From Paludibacterium paludis (GTDB lineage Bacteria > Pseudomonadota > Gammaproteobacteria > Burkholderiales > Chromobacteriaceae): a stretch of DNA of 64,000 nt. Position numbers and translations under genes: made by a program. Below are positions 47,466-58,100 of the stretch, in pieces; position 1 is the stretch's first letter, and every line of letters starts with the position of its first letter. Under the pieces are notes generated by a model. It was not told the origin of the DNA. It worked only from the letters and a program-made list of their open reading frames with translations, and did not search any database. The stretch lies in NCBI RefSeq assembly GCF_018802605.1, contig NZ_CP069161.1, positions 3,720,001 to 3,784,000 of the forward strand, in the 5' to 3' direction.

Positions 47466-49553
47466 TCAGAATGCGCCGCCGACGGACAGATGGACACTGC
47501 GCCGCTGCCCGTACAGCGCCGTATGGGTACCGGCGAACGGCGAATTGGCGATCACATTGCTGTAATATTCCTTGCCGAACAGGTTGTCGACGTTCACTCC
47601 CAGCCACCAGCCCTTGAACTCGGCGCGGGCGCTCAGGCCGACGGTCTGGTAACCGGCCTGGCCAAAGCTGTTGAGGCTGTCCGCTTCGATGCGCCCCACA
47701 TGATTGACATCGGCTCGCAAGGTCAGATCGGCCTGCGCCAACCGGCCGTTATACTCAAGGCCAAGGCGGCCGGTGTCGCGCGGCACGAACGGCACCCGCT
47801 TGCCGACGGCCGCCGCCAGGTCGCTCTTGTCGACCCGACTGTCGTTGCGGCTGTAACCGGCATTGACCGACCACGACGGCGCGAAACGGTACTGGGCGGA
47901 CAGCTCGATTCCGCGGTAACGGGTTTTACCGAGGTTCTTGATCTGGGTATCCGACATATCCAGGATTTGCTGATCGCGCAGCATGGTCTGGTACACCGAG
48001 AGCGAGTACCCCAGTCCCAGGTCTTTCAGGCGGCCTTTCAGCCCCCACTCCAGGCTGGCGGTTTTTTCCGGGGAATAGCCGAGGTAGGGTCCGACCGGCA
48101 ATCCACCGACCATCTGCGGATTGGTATTGACGCCGCCCGGGGTATAGCCGGTGCCATAACTGATGAAGCTGGTATTGTCGGGACGGAATTCGTAAGCGAG
48201 CGCCACCTTGTAGCTGCCCGAGCCATCCGAGCGGGATTGCTCGGCCAGGCCTTTCTGCACGTCCCTCAACTGTTGCTTGTCATGCTGGAAACGGCCGCCG
48301 CCGGTCAGCGTCCACTCCGGCGTCAGCTTGTAATCGGCCTGACCATAGACCGCCCAGCCGGACGTGCGGTAGCGGGAATGGCTCAGGATATTGCCGAAGC
48401 TGGTCTTGAAAACGTTGCTGTTGTCGGTGCGGTCGCGGTACAGGAACACCCCGCTTTGCCAGTAGAGGGCGTCGGTTTTGCCCACCAGCTGGATTTCCTG
48501 GCTCAGTTGCCGGTGATCGTTGATATAAGGGTCGAAGTCCCAGCGCACCAGCGGATTGCTGCTGTAATCGGCATCACTGACGGTGTAGAGCTTGTCCTTT
48601 TGGTAGCCGGTGGTGGCGTTGAGCCGGAACGGACCGAAGTCGTGGCTGATTTTCACGGTGGCGCCACTGCCGCGGGTGCGGGTATAACCTTGCAGGTCGC
48701 GGTCGATCTCGTAAAACTTCGAGGGCTCGAATCCCATGCCGGCGCGCTGGCGATGAATCGGGCGCAAGGTCGCCGAATCGATGAATGTCTGCAGGTAGGG
48801 CGCGCTCTTGTCGTCGAAGTGATTGAAACCCATCTCCACGCGAGTGCGCGAGGACGGAATGAAGTCGGCCTTGAGCGATACATTGCGCCGGTCGTACTTG
48901 TCGATGTCCCCCCTGGAGCCGTTGGCGATATTGGTCAGCTCGCCCTTGCCCTTCAGCCAGGTCGTGGAAAGCCCGAGCCGGAGCGCATCATCGTAAAAGC
49001 TCGAATGCGCATCCAGTCCCAGTCTGCGTTCGCTGCGGCTGCCGACACCGGCGAAGCCGCTGACGCCACTGCCTTCCGGACGGCGCGTGATGATATTGAT
49101 CACACCCGAGGCGGCATTGCGGCCATACAGCGTACCCTGCGGCCCCTTGAGCACTTCGACGCGTTCGACGTTGTTGAGCAGCATCGGATCCTGCAGCACC
49201 GAATCCAGCTGCGGTACGCCATCCACATACACGGCCACCCGCTTGTTTTTCAGATCGAAGGCATCGCCGATCCCGCGCAGATAAATCCGCGGCTGCCCGC
49301 CCGTATAACTGGAAACGTTCAATCCGTTGACCAGCTTGCCCAGCCCCTCCAGGCTGTCCACCTTGCGCAGCGCGAGCTCTTCCGCGCCGACCACGTCGAC
49401 CGTGGCCGGCACTTCCAGGATGTTTTGCCTGATTTTCTGGGCGGTCACCTCCACCACCCCGAGCGAAACGGGCTCGACGGATGCGCACGCCGGCGCGGCG
49501 AGCGCGCAAGCCATCACGGTCAGGGGAAACGCTGTTTTAACCGGGTACGACAT
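47466..49553 (-). CDS. TonB-dependent siderophore receptor, FyuA-like
   Basis: This outer-membrane receptor (695 aa) has a signal peptide MSYPVKTAFPLTVMACALAA ending near PACA. The plug has IYLRGIGDAFD and VAVYVDGVPQL, followed by VEVLKGPQGTLYGRNAASGV. The YVDGVPQL and GxRVPFVPR segments are shared with FyuA, the yersiniabactin/pesticin receptor. The barrel follows from about residue 160 to a C-terminal phenylalanine (SVGGAF). A TonB box may lie near GVVEVTAQ. ATG 49553 follows TTGGAGA. A long open frame upstream of the start is not coding. It is co-directional with the MFS gene and the two ABC genes. Confidence 0.9.
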   Translation of the reverse strand: MSYPVKTAFPLTVMACALAAPACASVEPVSLGVVEVTAQKIRQNILEVPATVDVVGAEELALRKVDSLEGLGKLVNGLNVSSYTGGQPRIYLRGIGDAFDLKNKRVAVYVDGVPQLDSVLQDPMLLNNVERVEVLKGPQGTLYGRNAASGVINIITRRPEGSGVSGFAGVGSRSERRLGLDAHSSFYDDALRLGLSTTWLKGKGELTNIANGSRGDIDKYDRRNVSLKADFIPSSRTRVEMGFNHFDDKSAPYLQTFIDSATLRPIHRQRAGMGFEPSKFYEIDRDLQGYTRTRGSGATVKISHDFGPFRLNATTGYQKDKLYTVSDADYSSNPLVRWDFDPYINDHRQLSQEIQLVGKTDALYWQSGVFLYRDRTDNSNVFKTSFGNILSHSRYRTSGWAVYGQADYKLTPEWTLTGGGRFQHDKQQLRDVQKGLAEQSRSDGSGSYKVALAYEFRPDNTSFISYGTGYTPGGVNTNPQMVGGLPVGPYLGYSPEKTASLEWGLKGRLKDLGLGYSLSVYQTMLRDQQILDMSDTQIKNLGKTRYRGIELSAQYRFAPSWSVNAGYSRNDSRVDKSDLAAAVGKRVPFVPRDTGRLGLEYNGRLAQADLTLRADVNHVGRIEADSLNSFGQAGYQTVGLSARAEFKGWWLGVNVDNLFGKEYYSNVIANSPFAGTHTALYGQRRSVHLSVGGAF

Positions 49554-49606
49554 GTAAGTCTCCAATGTGCGGCATTGAAATTCGCCCGTTCGGGCAGTTC
49601 GGACAG

Positions 49607-50884
49607 TCAGGTTTGCGGCACGGCCGTCGCGTCCAGGCGCTCCAGTTGCCGCAACCAGCGCGCGACGGGCAGCATGCCAAGCAGCAGCAACGCCGCGCTG
49701 ACAGCGAATACCGCCGGGTAACCGGCCAGCTTCGCGAGGGTGGCGCCCGCGAGCGCGCCCCCGATCGCCAGTGCGCTGTCCAGGCTTTGAAAAACGGTGA
49801 AGTCGGTGCCCGGCTGAGCCGGGCTGCACCACCCCATGACCAAGGCGTAAAACGACACGAATGCCGCCGAGACCGACAGGGACAGGATCAGCACCAACGG
49901 CACGGCAAGCGCCAGTGGCAACGCGCCGGGGCGCGAGGCGGCCCAGGCCAGTCCGATCCATGCCGCGGCCTGGAGCAGGCAGGCGGCGGCCAGCGCGGCG
50001 CGTGCGCCAAAACGCCGGATGATCCACGCCCAGGACAGGGCGCCGGCAAGACTCGCGCCCGTTCCGGCCACGCCCTGCAGCCAGCCGACCGTCGCCAGAT
50101 CGACGCCCCGGTCGATCAGCGAAGGGCCGATCATCGACACCGCCAGCCGCACGGCCAACATGAAGAGCGCGGCCACCGCCAGGCGGCGCCCCGCCCCCGC
50201 ACGGCGCACGAAATGGCGCAGGCTCGCCGAATGCGCCTTCGCCGCGGTGGCGGAGCCGAGACGGCCGACGCGCCATGTCGCCGCCAGACACGCCAACATT
50301 GCCGCGCCGAGCAGGCACTGCGCGGCGGCCCAGCCCCAGCGCGGAATCAGCACCAGCAAAAAGCCGCCCCCGATCAGGGCACCCAGGCTGGCGCCGCCGA
50401 CCTGGGCGGCATTGATCGCGCCATAAAGCCGAGGCGAACTGTTTTCCACGGCGAAACCGTCGACCGCGATGTCCTGGGTGGACATCAGCCAGGAGCCGGC
50501 GAACAGGATGACCGCCAGCGCCTGAACGAATGCCGGGCCGGACAGCCCGTCCAGCAGCGCCAATCCGAAAAACATCAGCGCATAGGCGCCCTGGATGGGC
50601 AGAATCCAGGCGCGGCGCGAACCACGCCGGTCAACCAACGGCGCCCACAGGAATTTGATGACCCAAGGCAGCATGCTCAGGTAAAGAAGCCCGATCACAT
50701 TCAGGTCGTACCCCCGGTCGCGGACCACGGCGGGCACCGCAACGGCCAGAAATCCCCCATACATGCCCTGAGCAAGGTAGAGGAGTGCCAGATGCAGCAG
50801 CAGCGTCGCGGGACGGATGCCCGCGGACGGTGTGTCGGCCGCGTGTCCGGCGGCCGGATTCAGGCTTGCGCTCATGAAAATCAT
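49607..50884 (-). CDS. MFS transporter, YbtX/AmpG-like
   Basis: This is an inner-membrane major facilitator protein with 12 predicted helices (about 425 aa). The N-terminal LYLAQGMYGGFLAVAVPAVVRDRGYDL and MLPWVIKFLWAPLVDRRG, followed by STQDIAVDGFAVE, are typical of the AmpG/RhtX/YbtX group, several of which take up siderophores. The start is uncertain between 50884 (GGA nearby) and 50875. It is the first gene of the uptake operon and is divergent from the AraC regulator across a 179-nt region that holds two operator-like sequences. Confidence 0.85.
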   Translation of the reverse strand: MIFMSASLNPAAGHAADTPSAGIRPATLLLHLALLYLAQGMYGGFLAVAVPAVVRDRGYDLNVIGLLYLSMLPWVIKFLWAPLVDRRGSRRAWILPIQGAYALMFFGLALLDGLSGPAFVQALAVILFAGSWLMSTQDIAVDGFAVENSSPRLYGAINAAQVGGASLGALIGGGFLLVLIPRWGWAAAQCLLGAAMLACLAATWRVGRLGSATAAKAHSASLRHFVRRAGAGRRLAVAALFMLAVRLAVSMIGPSLIDRGVDLATVGWLQGVAGTGASLAGALSWAWIIRRFGARAALAAACLLQAAAWIGLAWAASRPGALPLALAVPLVLILSLSVSAAFVSFYALVMGWCSPAQPGTDFTVFQSLDSALAIGGALAGATLAKLAGYPAVFAVSAALLLLGMLPVARWLRQLERLDATAVPQT

Positions 50885-50909
50885 CTTGTCCGGCTCATGC
50901 CCGGACACT

Positions 50910-50932
50910 CAATTGAGAACGGTTATCAATTG
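50910..50932. promoter_or_regulatory. 23-bp dyad upstream of the MFS-receptor-ABC operon
   Basis: An inverted repeat with arms CAATTGA and TCAATTG and inner AAC/GTT has only one mismatched pair in 11. Its core matches the 7-1-7 Fur pattern at 11 of 14 positions. It lies 26 nt before the MFS start. It may be a Fur site or the site of the divergent AraC regulator. Confidence 0.55.
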
Positions 50933-51002
50933 TATTGTTTGGCAAACAGGACAGGTTTTCCGGAATGCGCAAAAACCGTTTGAGAAATGACCTCGTAATT
51001 AA

Positions 51003-51021
51003 TACAATGGTTCTCATTCTC
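51003..51021 (-). promoter_or_regulatory. Fur-box-like sequence upstream of the AraC regulator
   Basis: On the minus strand GAGAATGAGAACCATTGTA matches the 19-bp Fur consensus at 14 positions. It lies 42 nt before the regulator start, so iron may control the regulator itself. Confidence 0.55.
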
Positions 51022-51063
51022 AATCAGGAAGCCGCCGACTGACGCTTCAGGAATCGACGGGAC

Positions 51064-51930
51064 ATGGACGGACGTTTGCATATCGCCAGGCAATTGAGCT
51101 GGCAGGCCGAAGAAGGGGTGAGCATGATGGGCAGCGAACTGGTCGCGCTGGGCGACGCCATCCTGCACACCACCATGCCCGACGATGGCCTGCTGCTGGG
51201 CCTGACCCTGTATGGTCAGGCCGAGTCGGGGATGCCGGACGGCCCCTGCCGGCGTTTCACCGTGTTACCCGGCCGCTGCTGGGCCTTGCCGGTCAGCCGG
51301 CACAACCAGCTCGAAGGCCGGTATCCGGCGGGCACGCGGATCGCCGGCATCAGTTTTTTTCTCAGCGAAGGATGGCTCGCCCTCCGGCGCAAGGGCGACG
51401 AGACGCTCACGCGGCTGTGCGCGCACTGCGGCGCGGGCGGTCCGGCGCAGGGCGAATTGCCCGCGGCCTTGCGCAGCCATGCCATGCGGCTCTTGCGCAA
51501 TCCGCATCATGGCGAAATGGGGCGCCTTTTCCTGGCGGCCCGGGCTCACGACCTGCTGCTCGGCCTGATCGAAAGCTTCGCGCGTCCCGGCCACACCGCC
51601 GCCGCGCCGTCGGTACCGGGGCTCATGCGCATGAGCCGCGCCCGCGACATTCTGGAGAGCCGCCTGGAAACGCCGCCCGGCCTGGATGAACTGGCGCGTC
51701 TGGCCGGCACCAGCGTCAGCGCCCTGCGCAAGGACTTCAAGGCCGCTTTCGGACTGCCGGTCGCCGCCTATGTGCGCAAACGCAGGCTGGAACTGGCCCG
51801 TGGCCAGCTGGAACAAGGCCAATCGGTCACGCAAGTCGCCTATCAGGCCGGGTACGATTCGCCGGCGAACTTCGCCACCGCCTTCAAACGCGAATTCGGC
51901 CTTCCACCTAGCGAACTGCGCCGGCGCTGA
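51064..51930 (+). CDS. AraC family regulator, YbtA/PchR-like
   Basis: This 288-aa transcription factor has an N-terminal ligand-sensing part and a C-terminal double helix-turn-helix (about 195-288). The second half contains the family signature as QSVTQVAYQAGYDSPANFATAFKREFGLPPSELRRR. PchR and YbtA, of the same group, sense the ferric siderophore and activate biosynthesis and uptake genes. That role is inferred here from its place between the uptake operon and the second NRPS operon. A terminator follows. Confidence 0.87.
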   Translation: MDGRLHIARQLSWQAEEGVSMMGSELVALGDAILHTTMPDDGLLLGLTLYGQAESGMPDGPCRRFTVLPGRCWALPVSRHNQLEGRYPAGTRIAGISFFLSEGWLALRRKGDETLTRLCAHCGAGGPAQGELPAALRSHAMRLLRNPHHGEMGRLFLAARAHDLLLGLIESFARPGHTAAAPSVPGLMRMSRARDILESRLETPPGLDELARLAGTSVSALRKDFKAAFGLPVAAYVRKRRLELARGQLEQGQSVTQVAYQAGYDSPANFATAFKREFGLPPSELRRR

Positions 51931-51938
51931 CCGCTTCC

Positions 51939-51974
51939 GGGGCGCGACGCGCCCTGCGGCAGGCGTTTTTTTTT
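51939..51974 (+). terminator. Terminator of the AraC regulator gene
   Basis: Two small overlapping hairpins (GGGCGC-GAC-GCGCCC, and CGCCCTG/CAGGCG with one bulged base) are followed by nine T. This isolates the regulator from the downstream NRPS unit, which has its own Fur box. Confidence 0.75.
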
Positions 51975-52062
51975 CATACCATCGAAATACCCTCGCAAAC
52001 CAGGCACGGCGTCGATTCGCCGATTCTGGCGCATCATTCTCTCGTTCTTTTTTCTCGCTAAT

Positions 52063-52081
52063 GATATTGACTATCAATATC
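52063..52081 (+). promoter_or_regulatory. Fur box upstream of the plus-strand NRPS-PKS operon
   Basis: GATATTGACTATCAATATC is a perfect 8-bp inverted repeat with a 3-nt centre and matches the 19-bp Fur consensus at 15 positions. It lies 58 nt upstream of the NRPS start codon. Confidence 0.75.
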
Positions 52082-52139
52082 GTTTGAGTTCAGTATCGGC
52101 GCAAAACCGACCTTCGTTACCCTTTGCGACCGAGATGAC

Positions 52140-55100
52140 ATGAGCACCGCCACATTGCCTCCTTCCGGCTCCGAACGCCTTGCCAGTCGACTGAAAACCC
52201 GCTTGCAGAGCACGCGGGCCGAGCGAATCGTGATCGAACCGGATCCGGCGCGCCGTTTCCGTCCTTTCCCGCTCGCCGACATGCAGCATGCCTACTGGAT
52301 GGGGCGGCAGACAGCCTTTTCCCATTCCGGCGCGATCCAGTTCTATACCCAGTTCCGCTGCCGCGATCTTGACGTGGCGCGTCTGGAAGCGGCCTGGAAC
52401 CGGCTGATTGCCCGGCACGACATGCTGCGCGCCACCGTCGGCGCCGACGGCATGCAGGTGGTGGCTCCAGAGGTGCCATACCAGCGCATCGAACGCCGCC
52501 ACCTGGCCGGGCTTGACGCCGACCGGCGTCAGGCCCTGCTCGACGCTACCCGCCGGGCGCTGCAGGATGAATGCGTACCGCTGGAGCACTGGCCGCAATC
52601 CCGCGTTCTCTTCGATGAACTGGACGACGGTCACGGCTACCTGCACATCAAGCTTGACCTGTGGAATATCGACGGACGCAGCCTGCACATCCTGTTCGAT
52701 GAATGGGTGAGGCTTTACCTCGACCCGCAGGCCGACCTCCCCGCCCTGACCATGCAGTTTTGCGACTATATCGACGCCCTGGAACGGCAGACGGCCGGCC
52801 CGCGCTACCAGCGCTCGCTCGCCTGGTGGCAAAGCCGCCTCGCCACCCTGCCGCCGGCGCCGGAATTGCCGCGCCGTCCGGGAGGCCAGGACACCGACCT
52901 GCGTTTCGTCCGCTGGCAGGGCCGTCTGGCTGAGGATCGGTTCGCCGGCCTGAATGACGCCTGCCGGCGCCGTGGGCTGTCGCTCGCGTCCGTAATGCTG
53001 ACTGTCTACGCCAGGACGCTCGCCAAGTGGAGCGCATCGCGGCACTTCACACTGAATGTGCCACGCTTCAATCGTCCCGACTGGCATCCCGATATCGGCA
53101 ATGTGATCGGCGAATTCGCGTCGTTCAGCCTGCTGGAAGTGGATCTGCGCAAGCCGGCGAGCTTCGCCGCTCAGGCCGCGCGGGTGCAGGCCGATCTGTG
53201 GGAAGCGCTCGATCATCAGGACGTGTCGGGGGTGCGCCAGTTGCGCGAACTGGCCCGTCTTCAGGGACTCGCGGAGGTGGCGGCAATGCCCGTCGTATTC
53301 ACCACCACACCGCCATTGCGCGAGTCGGCGGTCCTGACCACGGAAGAGATCGCCTCCGTGTTCGGAGAAACCCTGCACCGGGTCAGCCGCACCCCCCAGG
53401 TGCTGATCGATTGCCAGTACCTGGTCGATGCGCGCGCGCTGCAGTTCAATTGGGACGCCATGCCCGGCGCCTTCCCCGACGGCTTGCTCGATACCCTGTT
53501 CGACGCGTTTTCCGGGCAGCTGGCCCGTCTTGCCGATGACGACTCCGCCTGGGACGGCGACTTGCCGGTTCCGCTGCCGGCCGGGCAGGAAGCGGCGCGG
53601 CGCGCGGCGGAGCGCTCCCGAAACGTGCGCGAAGCCACCCCGGCGCAAATACTGCTGGCCCGCGCCCGGGAAACACCGGCGGCTCCGGCCCTGATCGGCG
53701 CAGACGGCACGCGCCTCGATTATGCGCAACTGGCCTCCCTGGCCGGAGCGCTCGCCGCCCGCCTCGCCGCCGATGGTGTGCGCCCCGGCGACCGGATCAC
53801 GCTGCTGCTGGCGCGCGGTTGGCGCCAGAGCGTCGCGTTGCTGGCCTGCCAGTGGCTGGGCGCTGTCGCCGTGCCGATCGACCGCCATGCTCCCATGGCC
53901 CGCCTGGGCGACCTGCTGCGCCAGGTCGAACCGCGCCGGGTACTTGTCGATCCGGGACAGGATCCCGCGCCCCTGCATCCGTGGGCGATGCTGGAACTCG
54001 ACGCACAACCGCTCCCGGAAAATCCTCCGGCGATGCCGCCAGCGCCCTATCGGGCCGACGCCGTAAGCTGCGTGATTTTCACTTCCGGCACGACAGGCCG
54101 CCCCAAGGGCGTGGAAATTCGCCAGGACGCGTTGGCCAACGCCCTGCAATGGAGTGTTGACGAATTCAGGCTGAACGCCGGCGACACCACCCTGGCCATC
54201 ACCGCCCTGCATCACGACATGGCCCTTTTCGACCATCTGGCCACGTTCTGCGCCGGCGCCGCGCTGGTGGTGCCGGAGGCGGGGCGTGATGCGGATCCGC
54301 GTCACTGGCTCGCGCTGATGCGCGAACACCGGGTCACGGTATGGAACAGCGTGCCGCGTTTCATGGAGATGCTGGTCATGGCCGCTGAAGCGCCCGGCCT
54401 GCCGATACCGGACAGTCTGCGCCTCGCGCTGCTTGGCGGCGACTGGATCGCGCCGGCGCTCGCCGCCGGGCTGATGGAGGCCCTTCCCGGACTCGGGCTT
54501 TACAGCGTGGGCGGCCCCACCGAAACCACCTTGTGGAATATCGCCCATCGCGTCACGCCGGAAGACACCCGCCAGCCGTCCATTCCCTATGGCAAGCCCA
54601 TCGCCAACTGCCGCTATTACGTGCTCAACGAGCAGGCCGAAGAATGCCCGGACTGGGTGGCGGGCGAACTGTATTGCGGCGGCATCAGTCTCGCGCGAGG
54701 GTATCTTGGCGCACCGGAATTGACGGACGAGCGCTTCATTACCCACCCGCGCAGCGGCGAGCGCCTGTACCGGACCGGCGACAAGGGACTGCGCCGCGGC
54801 GACGGCTCACTGATGATCCTGGGACGCACGGATTTCCAGATCAACGCCGGCGGCTTCCGTTGCGATCCGCTGGAAATCGAAAGCGCGATCCTGGCCCACC
54901 CGGGCGTGCGGCGGGCCATCGCGCTGGAAATCCAGCCGGGCGGCGGCGCCGCCATGCTGGCGGTGTGCTACCAGCCGGACAAGACGTCTTCCTGCGATGA
55001 AGAGGCGCTGCGCCGCCTCGCCGCGGAGCGCCTGCCCGCGGCGGCCGTGCCCAGGCTGTTTCTGGCCATTGACGACGTTCCTTTGACCGCCAACGGCAAA

Positions 55101-58100
55101 ACCGACCGGCGCCGGCTGACGCAATGGGCCGAGCAGCGCTGGCAAGGCAGCGGGCCGGGCGCGGTACCCGGGGACGGCATCGAACGGCGGTTGGCGGATA
55201 TCTGGAGCCGGCTGCTGGGCGCGCCGGTCAATGATGCCAACGCCAACTTTTTCGCGCTGGGCGGCGACTCGCTGATCGCCACGCGTCTTCTTCTGCAACT
55301 GGAGGAAGCGTTCGGTATCCGTCCGCCGCTGTCCATGGTGTTCACCCATGCCAGCTTGCGGGCCATGGCCAAATGGCTCGCCGAACAGGCGACGCCGACG
55401 CACGCCGACACCGCGCTGCCGCTGGCGGACCTCCGGCATCCCCCCCTGTCCTGGGCCCAGGAGCGCCTGTGGTTCATGACGCAACTGGCTCCGGACAGCC
55501 CGTTCTTCAACCTCTGCTACGGCCTGCGGCTGACAGGTCCGCTGCAGGTTGCCGCGCTCGGCCGCGCCTTCCGGCGCCTTGCCGAACGCCACGAACCGCT
55601 GCGCAGCCGTTTTCCGGCATCGGCGCCGGCCGGTACCTGCGTCATCGGCGACGCGCCGGACGACCTACCCGGCCTGACCGATCTGAGCGCGCTGGCTCAC
55701 GGCGCACAGCAAGAGCGGCTGGAGGCCTGGGCCGAGCGGGAAAAGCGCACCGGCTTCGATCTGGAAAACGGCCCGCTGTGGCGCGCCAGCCTGTTCCGCC
55801 TCGGCAAGGACAATCACACGCTGTTCTACACACTGCACCACCTCGTTTTCGACGGCTGGTCGGCCGAGCTGTTCACGCACGAACTTTTCGCGCTGTACCG
55901 CGAAGAAGCGGACGGCACACCGGCCCTGCTGCCCGACATCGGACATTACGCCGGATTCGCGCAATGGCAGCGCGACACGCCGCCCACCAAACTCGCCGCC
56001 ACCCTGGATTTCTGGCAACGCAGGCTCGAGGGCGTCCCCCCTCTGGCGCTGCCGTCCGACCGGCCCCGCCCCCCGGTGCAGCGTTTCCGCGGCGCCCTGC
56101 TGCACCATCGGCTCGACAGCGCGCTGACCCGAAGCCTGACCGATCTCTCCCGGCGCTACGACACCACACCGTTCATGATTCTGCTGTGCGCCATGCAGAT
56201 CGCCCTGGGACGGCTGGCCGGCCAGGAGCGGTTCGTCATCGGCAGCGTGGTGTCCGGACGCAGCCATCCGGCCACCGCCGCCATGATCGGCCTGTTCATC
56301 CATGCCGTGTCGCTGCGCGGCGATCTGGCCGGCTCGCCGAGTTTCGCGGAGTTGTTGCGCCGGGTGCGCGACGAATTTCTCGGCGCGCAAGCGGAGCAGC
56401 ACTATCCCCTGCAGGCGCTGGTTCAGCGGCTGAACGCGGGCGCGGACCTGAGCCGCAACCCGCTGCACCAGGTGTCCTTCACCTACCAGCCGGCCGGCTT
56501 GCCGGAAGGAACGACCGGAAACCTTTCCCTGAGCAGCCTGCCGCTGGCGCCGGACAGCACGCATATGGACCTGGAAATCCTGGCCATGCCGCATGGAGAG
56601 GAGTTGCTGCTGACATGGATCTACGCCACCGACCTCTTCGATGCGGAAAGCGTGGAACGCTTTCACCAGGCATTCGAGTGTGCGCTGCGCGCCGCGCTCG
56701 CCAACCCTCTTGCCGTCATCGATGACCTGCCCGTCGCGAGCCTGGAGGACACGCTGCGCTGGGCCTGCCTGGACGGCGGCGAGGCGCTCGAAGGCCTCGA
56801 CCCCTGGCCCCGCCTCGCCCGGATCGCGGCCAGCCGTCCCGATTCGACAGTCCTGCGCCATGACGACGGCCGCAGTTGGCGCTGGGCGGACCTGATGACC
56901 GCGACGGAACGTCTTGCCGGCTGGATCGACAAACACAGCGGGCCGGACACGCCGGTGGCGGTCCGGCTGCACCCCGGCCACGACTACACCGCGGCCATAC
57001 TGGCCGCGCTGCGATTGGGACGCGCCTGGATGCCGCTGGATCCGCGCCGCCCGGAGAGGACCGTCCGCGACATGCTCGAGCGCGCCGGCGCCGGCTGCCT
57101 GGTGACCGAGCATGCGCTGTGGGAAACCGGCATCGCCGATATGCCGCCGGTGCATTACGCCGATGCGCCGGACACCCTGATGCGGGAAACGCCGCCCGCG
57201 TACCGGCCGGCGCCGGATACCGCGCCGGCCCTGATCCAGCATACATCCGGCTCGGAAGGACAACCCAAGGCCGTGGAAATCAGCTACGGCAACCTGCGCC
57301 GGCGCCTCGCCTGGGGGCAAACGACAGCCCCGCTCGGCGAAACGGATGTCGGCTGCCTCAAGACGTCGCCGGCGTTCGTCGATGCCGTCGGCGAACTGCT
57401 GGACAGCCTGCTGGCCGGCATGACCCTTATCGTGCCGGATCCCGACCAGGCGCGCAGTCCGCTGGAACTGGCGCAACTGATGCGGCGCCATCGTCTCACC
57501 CGGCTTGTGTTGACGCCATCCCTGGCCGACGCGCTGCTCGCGGTGCCCGACGCGCGCCCCTTGCCGCTGCGCGTGCTGGTGCTCGGCGGAGAAAAGGTCG
57601 GAACGGAACTGGCGCAGCGCTGCCTCGACGCCCTGCCGGAGCGCGCCCTGCTGCTGAATTACTACGGTTCCACGGAACTGACCTCGGATGGCGCCTGGCA
57701 CGCGATTACCCGCGACGACCTCACGCGGCGGGGACGGCAGGTGCCGGTCGGCCTGCCCCTGCCCGGCAGCCGGATCTGGCTTCTTGACCGGCAGGGCCGT
57801 CTTGCGCCGCCGGGCATGGCCGGCGAGATCCATGTCAGCGGCCAGAATCTCGCCAGCGGTTACCGCGGCGACTCTGGAAGCAGCGCTACCGCGTTCCGCG
57901 AGTGGACACCCCCCGACGGACCCGCCGTCCGGCTTTACGCCACCGGCGATATCGCCACCCGCGATGCGTCGGGACGCCTGGTCTGCCTTGGCCGGCGCGA
58001 CCATCAATTGAAACTGCGCGGCATGCGCGTCGAGGCCGGAGAAATCGAGCATCACCTTCGCTCGCACCCGGCGGTCCGCGACGCGCTCATCGATGTGCAG

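Noticed and set aside
52074..54746. 890-codon minus-strand open frame over the NRPS2 start
   Set aside because: It is antisense to the Cy and A domains and the upstream Fur box, and has no family features.
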